DNA of 64,000 bases from Lonicera japonica (Eukaryota > Streptophyta > Magnoliopsida > Dipsacales > Caprifoliaceae), in contig CM038470.1 of the NCBI GenBank assembly GCA_021464415.1, forward strand, positions 35,706,099 through 35,770,098, read 5' to 3'. Position numbers and translations under genes: made by a program. Shown here one piece after another: positions 49,295 through 61,100 of the stretch; positions within the stretch are counted from its first letter, which is position 1; each line of letters opens with the position of its first letter. A model generated the notes under the pieces. It did no database searches. It was not told the origin of the DNA and saw only the letters and a list, made by a program, of their open reading frames with translations.

Positions 49295-51245
49295 GTTCTT
49301 ATTTGTTTACTAAAATTCTTGTTAAAGAGATATATTTTCTTTCGCAAAAACCAAAAAATTGAAATATTTAATTTAAAATGAAAGGTCCAAATAACATAAT
49401 CTATTTTTATCACTTTAGAGCCGCCAGATTCTGAAAAATATGCAGTTTGACCATTCATTTTCATTAAACCAATATGATTACGCTTTCTTTTGGCAAAGAC
49501 TTAAAAATCTAAACCATTCGATTTTAAATGAATGGTATAAAATTCTATAACTAAGTAACTTTTGTCATATTAGAGGAGTCTAGATTATGAAAAAATATGG
49601 TAAACTCAACCTAAACTCGACTTGAAGCTAGTTTAGTTTGAAACTTTTGAATTTGTCTTGTTTATTTTGTATATAATATTGAGCCTGTCTTGATATGCTT
49701 GATTAATTAAAATTCTGTGATATTTAAAAAAAAAAAGATATTATATTTGAGATAAAACACGTAAGGTCAAAAAGACTGAATGTTACCCGAATTCGAGTCT
49801 GGTTTGTACCAATACCAATCATGGTTGAAGAAAAACCTTCCCCAAGCTAACTCAATTAGAGTTAGGTTGAACGCTTTTGTCCCACATATGAATATATAAA
49901 ACAGAAACAACCACTTCAACAATTATGACACCAAATTTACTGCTTTCAATTTTATCCCTCCATTTATATTGTTTTTAAATTTTTAAAAAAATATAGCATT
50001 TCAAGAATTTTTTTACTTTTTCAAGTTTTTGGTCTAGCTCTTTCATAAAAAAAAATATAAAAATAAAAAAATAAAATTGAGAAGAAGCAATTATGTCCTA
50101 TAAATAGTATGTGTGGGGGCAACAATCCCATGTTAATGCTTATATGTCCCTTTACATGTGCACATGCGTTCACATGTTGCCCCATCACTCACATCTACTC
50201 TCTTTTTGGGGACATCTATTGGACTAGCAATGGCGCCAATTTTATTTTCAATTGGGAAATATGGAATCTCGTCATTCATTTTAAATTGAACGGTTGTTAT
50301 TCCTTTACTAAATTTTTTGTTAAAGAGATATATTTTCTTTTGCAAAATTGAAAATTTGAAATGTTCAATTTAAAATGAATGGTCCAAATAACATAATTTA
50401 TTTTTATCACTTTAGCGTTGCCGGATTCTGAAAAAAATGCAGTTTGAGCATTCATTTTCATTAAACCAATATGATTACGCTCCCTTTTGGTAAAGACTTA
50501 AAAATCTAAACCATTCGATTTTAAATGAATGGTATAAAATTGTATAACTAAGTAACTTTTGTCACTCCAAAGGAGTCCAGATCATTAAAAAATATGGTAA
50601 ACTCAACCCAAACTCAGCTTGAAGCTAGTTTAGTTCGAAAATTTTGAATTCGTCTTGTTTATGTAGTATATGATATCGAACCTGCCTTGAGATGCTTGAT
50701 TAATTAAAATTATATGATATTTAAAGAAAAAATATATTATATTTAAGATAAAACACGTAAGGTCAAACAGACTAAATATTACCCGAATTCGAGTCTTGTT
50801 TGTACGAATACCAATCATGGTTGAAGAAAAAGCTTCCCCAAACTAACTCAATTAGAGTTAGGTTAAACACTTTTATCTTATTTATGAATATATAAAATGA
50901 CAGAAGTGACCACTTCAACGATTATGACACTAAATTTACTGCTTTCAATTTTATCCCTCCGTTTTTATTTTTTAATTTTTTTTTAAAAGATATAACGTTT
51001 TAAGAATTTTTTATTTTTTCAAGTTTTTGGTCTCTTTCATAAAAAAATAATAAATAAATAGAGAAGAAGCAACTATGTCCTATAAATAGTATGTGGTGGG
51101 GAGAAGAGTCCCATGTTAAAACTGATATGTGCCTTTCCTAGTGCACATGCTTTCACATTTTGCCTTATCCAATGGGAAATTCTATCGACCTACTTTTTAA
51201 TTTTTAATTTTTAATTTTTTTTACAAGGACATCTATTGGACTAGG

Positions 51246-53102
51246 AATAATCAAGTAGGAGTGGGATCCATTCTAGTACGTTTAAACTTTGAAAAATGTG
51301 GGGCCATGTATTTGGCCACCTCAATTTCATGATATGAAATTAAAATTATAATATTATTTTAGAATTTTATTATTTAGAAAAGTTCAAAAGTCATGTTTTA
51401 AAATTTAAGAAAATTTTAAAAGAGTAATGTCATAGTTATTGTATATTTTTATCGCTTATTTTTATCAGTATACATTACGTACGTACATGGATTATGTTTT
51501 CGTACAATACAACAAAGATATAATTTGTTAAATGCATCCGATAAAAATAAGTAATAAAAATCGTAAATAAGAAAAATATTTTTTATTTCAAAACTATCCA
51601 TGCTATATGATTAAATTTTATGCGAAATGTAGAGTTTTTTCATTAAATTGTATAAGAAAAATGATAATTAAAAAAATTTACTATCAATTACCACCATTCA
51701 CTCCGCGTCTACCCCACCCCACCCGACGGCCCACCCCATTTTCTCACACCCTGCCTTCCAGCTATGCACCACAGTAACCAACCCACCCCACTCCAGCCCC
51801 ACCACCACCATACACACAGAGTAAATAACCCCTTTCCCACCCGCTGTTTCACGGCACCCCAACCCAACTGCTCCCACCCCACTCATCCCCACCCCACCCC
51901 ACCCCACCCCACGCACACAGTAGTGTACCTCTTTCCTAGCCCTATAACACAACACCATTATGTATTTTGCATCAGTATACATGTAAGCATACGCTATATC
52001 TATTTTAAATAATTTTCGTCACTACCATTCCCTGACGTCACCTATTGCTAGAGTACTCATGATGATTACAACCGGAGCACCGGCAACGGTTGCGGAGGTT
52101 CTTAAACTCACTGTTCTCTAGAATTTTGAATAAATTCTATAAATTGGCTACACAAACAAATCTAGAATTCTAAATGAAAACTACATAAAAAAAGGTATTA
52201 TAACTCTATGGCTTGCAATTGTGTAGAATTGTATTTCAAATATAATTACAAAATCTTCTAACCAAATGCGCCCGTAATATATTTATTAATTTTAAATTGA
52301 ACATGTTGTAAGACAAAAGCGAGTTTAGGAAAAAGACAACTGTCTTCGACCTAACTTTTTGAATACACAAGAAAATAAATCCTAAACCTAAAATAATTAA
52401 TATCGTTTAGAGGTTATGCCAAATCAAATACTTTACATATAAGGAAATCTGAATTACTTAAAAAAAATACTAAAACAATTACTCCAGACTTTACCAAAAC
52501 ACTAATAACTAAAATAAGGAAAATATTGCCCAAAAATAATAATAAAAAAGTTACATAAATAATAAATTAAAGATGACTTCACGCGTGCCGCATCATAATG
52601 GTTCTTATTAATTTTTATTTAATTCGTAGAATTCTCGACAGAGGGATATATTTTATTTGACGAGAGCTCAAAATTTAAAATTAATGATCGAAATTGCATA
52701 ACTTTAATGTTAAATTAATTAGTTATGCAAAGATACATATTCAGTGAAGGAACATATAGGGAAAAGGGGATACATTTCATGCATGCTTGGGCACAAAATG
52801 AAAATGAAAATGTAAAAGTAAGGGTCCATTTGATAAAAAGATAGATAAAGAAAATAAAAATAGTTGATTTAGAAGTTGAAAAATAAATTGGGATATGTGG
52901 GTTTTTCAATGAAAAATTTTTCTTTGGTGGTTGAGAAAGAAATTTTTTTCACAAAATTTAAGATTTTGATTACGAAGACTTGTATGTGCTACTAGTTTGA
53001 AGGGAGTTGGCAAATAACAGAGCTTTAGTAATCTTTCGAATCTTATCGCTTTTTCGTTTCTCTTAATTCAGATCATAATTAAATGTTATCAAAGATTGCA
53101 AC
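51246..53102. other. Intergenic with a (CCCCA)n tract, no gene seen
   Basis: At 51705-51915 the plus strand is dominated by CCCCA/CCCAC repeats, so the minus strand is a G-rich GGGGT tract able to form quadruplex. The rest is AT-rich. No exon-like segment recognised. Confidence 0.5.
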
Positions 53103-53244
53103 TGTAGACACTCCAATCCGTGACCCCCACAAGAACCCTAACGACAATCGAAAAGCACGGTATTTGGAGTCCAGGGCCCACCCGAACACCCGAAACTGCT
53201 CCCGAGGGGATTGTTGGCCAAACAAACCTGTTTTTAAGGTAGAT

Positions 53245-53450
53245 TATCGCGCGACAAACCAGTATGTCGCGCTACAATCTCTCTTATATGGCGTGACAAA
53301 TTCCCCGAACACAGACCAACCTTTGACAAATCAGTTTGTCAGAAGGGTCACTTCAGCCGTTTATCGCGCGACATTGACCCAAATGTCGCGCAACACTTGC
53401 CTTTTCTGGAGAAATATCGCGCGACAATCCTTCCCCAGCACTATAAATAG
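53245..53450 (+). promoter_or_regulatory. LTR promoter A: six TGTCGCGCGACA-like sites before a TATA box
   Basis: Sites at 53245-53256 (TATCGCGCGACA), 53265-53276 (TGTCGCGCTACA), 53287-53298 (degenerate), 53362-53373, 53384-53395 and 53415-53426 precede CTATAAATAG (53441). All are one- to three-base variants of the palindrome TGTCGCGCGACA. No factor is known to me for this exact site; it contains the CGCG core bound by CAMTA proteins. Confidence 0.7.
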
Positions 53451-54688
53451 GCCAACACCCCCAAGGGTTCAAGGACAGCATTTTTGGGATTTAAGAATTA
53501 TATTATTTTATCTGATTTTCTGGTCTTCTATCAAGTATATTCTACGATCGTCTTATTTCTAAAGCATTATCGAATATATTCTCGACACTCGGCGTGTCTC
53601 ACTTCTGGAATCGAATTCTCCGAAATATCTGAAGAGGGAAAAGCTTATTATCATCAGAGATTTCTTTGCCGTATTATATTTTCTCTATTATTATTATTAT
53701 TCTCATCGGGAAGGTAAAGAAAGTTTCTTCTAGTATTTAAAATAAGATATCTGTGTACTTGTTTTATTTATATTATTTTGTCCACATTTTATTTGAATAA
53801 ACTTATTGCCAAATTATAAAATAATCTACTGTTTTCAAAACAAAAACCCTGATAAAATCATCTGCAAAACTAGAAAAGTAAGAACATTATCATTCGGATA
53901 AAATTAGGTTTTTGAAACCCGGATCGATATAACTTACTTAGGAATTAAATTCAGACCTATCTCATCTTCCCCATAGATTACGATATTTCTGATAAAACTC
54001 TCCTCAAAGAGTTTAAATTCCATATTGAATTAATTGATTGCAAAAAAACTTTTTCTAATAAATGGAAGTTTTTCAAAATACGTGATAAAGATAATGATAT
54101 TTGTAAACCCGATCTTTCAAAACTTTTCACACACATCACCATTCATGCATTGGTTCTACGAGTGTGAAATTACCCCAAACCTTCGGAAGTATTATAAGTG
54201 AGTAGGGAGTTGGCTTGCTTGGGCCAACATAAACCGAAAGCATTTACTTTCACTCTCCTTGGCCAAGTACACCCCTGAGGTATATCGAGTGACGAGAACA
54301 CTCACGCACCCGGAAAGTATATCAAAAAATTCTTGCACGTACCCGCCCCTGGGGTATATCGCAAGGTCTTGCCAAATAGGAGGGAGCCTGAAGTCTTAAC
54401 CGTTCGAACACCCGCGCTGCATGTAAGATCGAGTCAGATAAAACACTTGTTAAACAGCCGTAGGGGATGTACCACCTTACTGCTTCCTTTACACCACTTT
54501 TTTAAAACCTAAGTCTTTTCTCGGTGATTTTCCTTTTTAGTGGTTCTTTTGGCAAAAACTTGGGTCGCACCATAGTCTTCCTTTATCTCCGCCATGTAGT
54601 TTCATCTACAGCCCTAAACGACGATGGTCTGAAAGGTTGGGCCGAACGAGATCATATCGGAAGATTAGTAAGACCAAGCATACTCACA

Positions 54689-55384
54689 ATGACCGATGGA
54701 TGTGATAACCAGGAAATAGAACAGAGCTTAGAGGAAGCATTAGCAGTTCAGCCAACCCTAGCCGAAATGCACCGTTTACTAATGTCCGTCAGTAAGAATC
54801 TAGCAAGCATCACTACCAAGCAACAAAGCACCCGAATTCGAATAGAAGAGTTGCCAGTCGAACGAACTGCACCACTAGGGTTTGAGTGACTACCACCGAA
54901 TCGAGATCCGAATCAAGGGCAGTCCTCACAAGTACTCCCCTTAGTCCAAGGAACCAACCTACAGCAAACATGTCATATTCTAGCATATCCCATTCAAACT
55001 GACCCTAATAACCAAATCCAATGGGCCCCAGATTTCGGCCCCACTTATCAGCAACAAGAACCTTCCATTCTCTGGCCACAACCCCAAGTCCAACCGGGTT
55101 TTGACCCTCAGTATTAGCAATGGCCACAGGTTCCCGCAAGACCTATTTCACCACCGGCCCCGGTAGCCCTTCCCCACGAATATCCTGATATAAACCGACT
55201 TTGGACAGTCTATGCAGAATCAAAAATAGCTCGAGAACAGCCCAATAAGGTATTGAAAGAGAGCGGGGAGATGAAGAAATTGAAAGAACAAATGAGGATC
55301 CTGCAAAAGGGATTTTCTCTAATAAAAGGGGCAGACGAGATTGCAGACATGAATGCCTTTTTTCTCTACCCTGAAGCTAGATTG
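54689..55384 (+). pseudogene. Gag N-terminal fragment of element A
   Basis: One frame from ATG 54689 reads an acidic start (NQEIEQSLEEALAVQPTLAE), a Gln/Pro-rich middle (PDFGPTYQQQEPSILWPQPQ) and a coiled, charged segment (GEMKKLKEQMRILQKG) ending in MNAFFLYPEARL. This layout matches the N-terminal gag of plant Ty3/gypsy elements just before the PKFKMPEFEKFDG-type motif. In-frame stops at 54887-54889 (TGA) and 55115-55117 (TAG) make it dead. The frame is cut at 55384 by the LTR of element B. Confidence 0.7.
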
Positions 55385-56840
55385 TGTGAGAATCCGCAAA
55401 AGCGACCTCCCGAGTCTCGTTCCCGTGGGTGGGGGTCTGAAACGTCAGAAAGGATTCCGTTGTTCCATTTGCTTTTATGGTGATCTCGATAATTCATATC
55501 GGGTGTCCCTCTATCCTATTTTTAGATGCAAGAGGGTTCGTTCAGAGTTGCCAGTACGTTTTACAAGAAAACAGACAAAATAGTTGTGTAAGAGGAAATG
55601 CTACAGATAAGCCTTTCTTTACACGTTTGTCTGCGAAACCATGATTCTATAGGGTTCGAAAACTGTGTTACAGATTGGGAAGGTGTTAAGCACCCGTTCC
55701 ACCTTTTTGGTCTCTAGTGGTCTTTATATGTTTATTCTATGTTGAAAAACTTGGATGCTTTTACTGACAGTCTACTACTTTCCGAATGAAAAATCCTAAT
55801 CTTGGAAAAAGGGGGAAAGGCATGAAAACCTTTGTGTTCCGAGATCCGATCTTTTGTTTTGAAAGATGTAAATACAAATGACAAAGCTTTTTTATTTTAA
55901 GAGAGAGTTTCCCGTATTATTTTCTTAGATAATAATGTCGGTTTTCTTGTACTTTGATTCTTTGCAAAAGTTCGGATCTTGTATCGGGACTAATTTAATA
56001 TGGAATTAGAACTTTTTGAGGAGAGTTTTATCAGACACGTCGCAGTCTATGGAAAAGACGGGATATGCCGGATTTTAATTCCTAAGTTTTATCAGTCCGG
56101 GTTTTAAAAACCTAGTTTATCCAGGCGACAATGTTCTTGTTTTTTTTGGTTTTGCAAATAATTTTATCAAGGGTTTTGTTTTGAAAACAGTAGACTATTT
56201 TATAACTTGGCAATAAGTTTATTCAAATAAAACGTGGACAGAGCAACATAAGTAAAATAAGTACACAGATATCTAATTTTAAATACAAGAAGAGATTTTA
56301 TTTACCTTCCCAACGAGAATAATAAGAAAGAAAATATAATATGATAGAGAGATCTCCGGTGATAATAATCTTTTTCTTCTTCAGATATTTTCGAAAATTC
56401 GATTCCAGAAGCGGGACACGTCGAGTGTAGAGAATGGATTTGATAATTCTTCAGAAATAAGATGATCGTAGAAAATACTTGATAGAAGACCAGAAAATTA
56501 GATATAAACTCAGAATTCTTAGATCCCAAGTTACTGTCTTTTAACCCTTGGGGGTGTTGGCCTGTTTATAGTGCTGGGGAGAGATTGTCACGCGACAAAA
56601 GGCTGAAGTGACCCTTCTGACAGACTGATTTGTCAGGAAGTGGTTGGTCTATATTCGGGGAATTTGTCGCGCGATATAAGAGAGATTGTAGCGCGATAAT
56701 CCCTCTTGAAAACAGGTTTGTTTGGCCAACAAACCCTTCCGGGGCAGTTTTGGGTGCTCGGGTGGGTCTCGGACTCCGAAAACTATACTTCTCGATAGTC
56801 GTTAGGGTTCTTGCGGGGGTCACGGATCGGGGTGTCTACA
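55385..56840 (-). repeat. 3' LTR of element B (1456 bp)
   Basis: Minus-strand LTR from TGTAGACACC (56840) to GATTCTCACA (55385). It holds three TGTCGCGCGACA variants (56586-56597, 56665-56676 and 56687-56698) upstream of TATAAACAGG (56570-56561). The segment 55385-56530 matches 62731-63870 in direct orientation. Confidence 0.8.
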
Positions 56841-56954
56841 GACCCTCTCGACTCAAGCTTCTTGCTTGCAAGGAATTGAGGCGACTAGAAGAGACCGTAG
56901 TCCATGGCTCCCGCAAGAACTCTAGAGAAGTGCGCGTATGCAAAAGTGTTTGTG

Positions 56955-57185
56955 AATGCCTCCGAAGAGGGCTTGTGTTTGGTTTTGCCTCTAGATAGGG
57001 CTTTTGTTACCTCATTGCCTCTTTCGAGGGCTTTTTATTTGCTCCACTTGCCTCAGATGGGAGGACAACCATTGCTCCACTTTGCCTCTCTGGGAGGGCT
57101 TTTGATCTGTAAAAGAATGAAAAATTGCCTCTGGGAGGGCTTTTGTGAGTGTTTTTGCCTCTGGCGAGGGCTTGTATTATTGTTT
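56955..57185 (+). repeat. Degenerate TTTGCCTCT...GAGGGCTTTT repeats
   Basis: A motif TTTGCCTCTnnnGAGGGCTTTTG recurs at irregular spacing of about 30-55 bp, at least six times, between the 3' LTR and the PMD promoter. Open frames across it are not conserved between units. Confidence 0.55.
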
Positions 57186-57974
57186 GCCTTGGGTGAGATT
57201 GATTTTCTCTCTTCGACTACTAGAGTTAGAGAGAGAAATTTTGTGTGAGTGAAAGGAACTCATCAGGAGTTTAATTTTTATCCAAATGTCTTTTATTTCC
57301 CCGTATCTTTATGAAATTTTACTCTTATTTGTTTTCTCGAGCAAGAACACTTCTCCTCTAGAAAGCAGTTTTCGGATTTCTTCCGTTCTTCGCAGAGTGA
57401 TGATTCGAAGGTTTATTTCCAAGCAATCTCTGATCTCTTTAGTTCTCATTTTTTCACTTTGTGGGCCCATATCGTTTTTTGTTTTTCGATGTCCTTATTT
57501 CTCCCTCTTTTGGGAAATCCTTTTCCTGGCCTTCTATGTTTTTGACCAAGAGTCTTTTATCCCATTTGATGTGATCAGGAGCCTTACCCACCCAAAACGA
57601 AGCCCTGAGCCAGTTTTGACCTAGCTGTCACTTTTGGTGTAGCTCTCCCCGTCACTCTACATTTCTATTTCTCTTGCTCGCTCTGGGCGCTCATGCGGGA
57701 TTTTTCTCTTTTTTACTTTTTCAATTTTTTCTATTCCCGTCTTTATCTAATATTTACTTTTTTCTTATTGACGGCCTCGGTCTTTCAGAGATTTCTCAAA
57801 CAGATGTATTTTGTTCTCGCGATTTTTTGGAGAGATGACTTGGAAGTCTTCTCTTTGGAATATTCATCACGAGTGTATGGTATGTAGAAAGGTTTCGAAG
57901 AACTGTTTCTCTGGAGTATTCCTGTAGGAGAAAAAAATGAGACAAAGGTCAAAAAATTAGGGGAAAGGACAAAA

Positions 57975-58057
57975 TGTCGCGCGACACTTCGGTGGGAAGC
58001 TGTTTGTCGCGCGACAAACTGGTCATTTGTCGCGCGACAAACGTGTCAAGTATAAAA
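57975..58057 (+). promoter_or_regulatory. PMD gene promoter: three perfect TGTCGCGCGACA sites and a TATA box
   Basis: Exact 12-bp palindromes at 57975-57986, 58005-58016 and 58028-58039 (starts 30 and 23 bp apart) stand just before TATAAAA (58051-58057). A pyrimidine-rich leader and the ATG at 58196 follow. The arrangement repeats that of the LTR promoters on both strands. Confidence 0.75.
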
Positions 58058-58195
58058 CCCCTTGCTGAGCTCATTCCACCTCATTCTCTCCTTTCTTTTT
58101 CTCTCTTTAGCCTTGTTTCTCTCTTTTCTCTAGTGCGGAAGCTCTGCCGCTTTACCGAATTTTTCAACTTTTTCCATTACCCTGCTCATATACTG

Positions 58196-61100
58196 ATGGA
58201 TCCCGCACAGCCATATCGACTAGAGGGTGACCAGGAGGAGGTCACCTTTATCGATGCCCAGGGAGTTCTCCGCTGCAACCCTTACCATGACGATTGGGCT
58301 GACCTTGACTGGTACGGCGAGGATGGGGTGGATCGCGGTCGCGCCGTGGTCTACCGAGATGTTTCCCAGGCTGCTCCAGTCCCAGACGTTCCTTGGTTCC
58401 TGATGGAGCCTATCTCGTATGAGAACCGTCGACGGTCTCTGGTATGTTTTCTCGAAATCCTTCCTTTTGTGTATTTATACCTATTCATCCTTCTATTTTA
58501 TTATTTTTGTCGTTTCCTGCATGTTTCAAACAATTCTCATGTTAGTACACATGGTTGCTTGATAATACTATCCGATTTCTTAGAGAACACATACTTTACT
58601 GTGATGCCCTTAGATTTTTAGGAATTTACATAACTTACCTCTATAGCCCTATAACTCTCATAATTATACCAAAGTACCATCAGGTTTTGAAAAATTACAT
58701 AATTTATCCTCATATACCCTATAACTCTCATAATTACGCAAAAATACCCTCAGGTTTTGAAAAATTACATATTTTACTCCTATAAACCCCATAATTCTCA
58801 TATTTACACAAAAGTAACCTCAAGTTTGGAAAATTACATAATTTACCCCTATAAACCCCATAACTCTTATAATTACACCAAAGTGCCCTCATGTTTGGAA
58901 AAGTATATAATTTACCCTTATAAACCCCATAACTCTCATAATTACGCAAAAGTACCATCAGGTTTTGGAAATTTAAATAATTTACCTCTATAAACCCCAT
59001 AACTATCATAATTACAAAAAAGTACCCTCAATTTTGGAAAATTACATAATTTACCCCTATAAATCCTATAACTCTTGTAATTACACCAAAGTACCCTCAA
59101 GTTTTAGAAAATTACATAATTTACCCCTATAAACCCCATAACTCTTATAATTACACCAAAGTACCCTAAAGTTTGGAAAATTACATAATTTACCCCTATA
59201 AACCTCATAACTTTTATAATTACACAAAAGTACCCTCAGGTTTGGAAATTTACATAATTTACCCCTATAAACCCCATAACTCTCATAATTACACAAAAGT
59301 ACCCTCAAGTTTGGAAAATTACATAATTTACCCTTATAAACCCCATAACTCTTATAATTACACAAAAGTACCCTCAAGTTTGGAAAATTACATAATTTAC
59401 CCCTATAATTTTACTTATATATATATATATCTTTGTTGTTGTCTGCAGTGGGTTGGCCGAGGTTGGGGTTCTCCTAACACTATTTCTCTAGAGTGGCGAC
59501 AGGCGCCAGCCCCTGTCCAGGAGTTGCTCTTTGCAACTCCCTTTGGTTCCTTTTTCGATGCCCTTCCATAGTGGGTGTCTAGGATAGCAGTTCTGGTGTC
59601 GGCGCTGGCCTCTCATTGGTGGGACACCACCCATACCTTTCATTGGAGCTGGGGAGAGATGACGATGACCCCCTAGATTTGTTTGCTTTGATCGGGATAC
59701 CTTCGGGGGGTCCCTATCCAGATCGATGTTCCCCTACATCTTACTCCGGAGGGTATTGTAGGTACCTTGGGGTGGTTTCCAGAGCGATGGAGTTCGGGCG
59801 ATATGATCTCTTGGAGTGTTTTTGGTTATACGCTTGGCGACAGAGAGAGCTCGTCTGGTTGCTTCGGGAGTGCCGATGACCAGACAAGAGGCGTGCCAGT
59901 ATGCTCGCATTCTTTTCTTATTGACGCTCTATGATTTGTTCGAGGCCCGTGGGGGGGACACGACCCATCTTTGGTGGCTGCCTTACATCTGAGACTTTAG
60001 TATCATGTTCGATTATGACTGGGGCGGTTTTATTCTGGTTGTCCTCTATGACGCTATGGACCAGGTCTCTCGTCATTTGGCCCTGAACCTTAAGGGTTTT
60101 TCTTTGTTGTGGGAGGTATATATCTCCGTCCCTTATCTTTGCTTTAGTTCTTACCTTTATTCGCCGATTGTTGCTAATATTCTCTACCTATGTTCTTCTT
60201 CTTTTTTCAGAGTTGGTTTGTGGCCTACACACGCCTGGGTCGCGCCCAGGTAGATCTTCTCGTTGAGAACGAGGATCAGTTTTCCCTTCTCCGGGAGATT
60301 GGAACTATTGCGGTCCATGACCTGTTGGAGGAGCACTTAAGTTTTTTAGTACTTCGTTTATTCTGCTTTGATAAATAATAATAAATAATAAATAAAAATA
60401 ACTAAATGAAATTTATTTTCTTTTCAGATTGAGTGGGCCCCCTAGGGTGATCTGAGTCTCCATTTTGGGTATGCTTGTGCTTTGACTGCCTCGAGGACCA
60501 GGCGGTTGATTGGCGACTAGTACGGTCTTCATTTTTATCTGGACGAGAGAGTTATCCGCCAGCACACACCGGCCCAGTGACTTCGGGTTTCTTTATTTCT
60601 ACCAGTCTTGATGAGACGGACGGGCGAGATCGATCCGGTGATGATGTAGGCTCTAGTGGACGGCCTAGGTTTTCAGACCTTCGTTGAGGAGGGCGATTAT
60701 GCTGCTTTTTCTGCCCGTTACTTGATGAGGGAGCGAAAGGGGACTCGGGGTCAGGTCTTCTATGAAAGATATCGGGCATTGGGCGACGACCCCAACTACA
60801 TACAGGGCAGTCCCACATGGTTAGGACGGTCCCAGGACACTTGCCACCTGTCCTCGATTAGAGGGACAATATTTTGGACTTCGATGACGAGGATCCCGAG
60901 GGAGAGAGGGGTGTTCTGGTTGCTGTCGAGGGTGGTGGTGTTGATAGACTCGAGGGGGGGTGGGACGACGGTGGTTCCTGAGCAGCCACCTCAGACGACA
61001 CCTATGGAGGAGCAGCGCGCCGAGGCTGAGGGTTTCAAGTTTCCACGGGTCCTTCGATATCTCTGGGGATTATCTTCAATGAGGCTGATGATGCGGCAAG

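Larger units (their letters stand above)
44130..51245. repeat. Ancient tandem array of a ~976-bp TATA-bearing unit, split by insertions
   Basis: A core with CTATAAATAG, followed by GTATGTG and a GGGG-rich stretch, occurs at 44159, 48419, 50098 and 51080. The three cores after the first are each preceded by a copy of one longer body: about 47285-47414 plus 48080-48400, then 49296-50090, then 50296-51066. The intact period (50091-51066) is about 976 bp. The gaps are explained by insertions: an LTR-like tract of about 3 kb after the first core, an inverted-repeat element (47415-48079) in the first body, and a solo LTR (48615-49294) after the second core. Short open frames shift between copies, so it looks non-coding. 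Confidence 0.75.
53103..55384 (+). mobile_element. Element A: truncated Ty3/gypsy-like retrotransposon
   Basis: It begins TGTAGACACTCC, the LTR start also seen at the far end (56840) of the minus-strand LTR in this cluster. About 945 bp of LTR follows, with a TATA box (53441-53450) and the TTGAATAAACTTATTGCC block. At about 54048 it jumps directly to internal sequence, homologous in inverse orientation to 62617-62258, so the 3' third of the LTR and the primer site are deleted. A gag start follows and breaks at 55384, where element B begins. Confidence 0.75.

Noticed and set aside
50109..50351. 80-codon Cys-rich small peptide after the TATA core
   Set aside because: The sister copy at 48430 differs by 2 bp and shifts frame, and the third copy breaks it too. 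Not conserved as protein.
51698..52012. Open frames of 94 and 82 codons
   Set aside because: Both are translations of the (CCCCA)n tract and its flank.
53083..53562. 159-codon open frame on the plus strand
   Set aside because: It lies across the LTR of element A, including its palindrome sites and TATA box. The equivalent frame is not kept in the other LTR copies.
57974..58195. Possible N-terminal extension of the PMD protein upstream of 58196
   Set aside because: The open frame runs through the three palindromes, the TATA box and a pyrimidine leader. The ATG at 58196 follows a proper TATA-leader spacing.
58612..59416. Regularly spaced repeats that might suggest a CRISPR array
   Set aside because: Units are contiguous with no unique spacers, inside an intron of a plant retroelement: a minisatellite.
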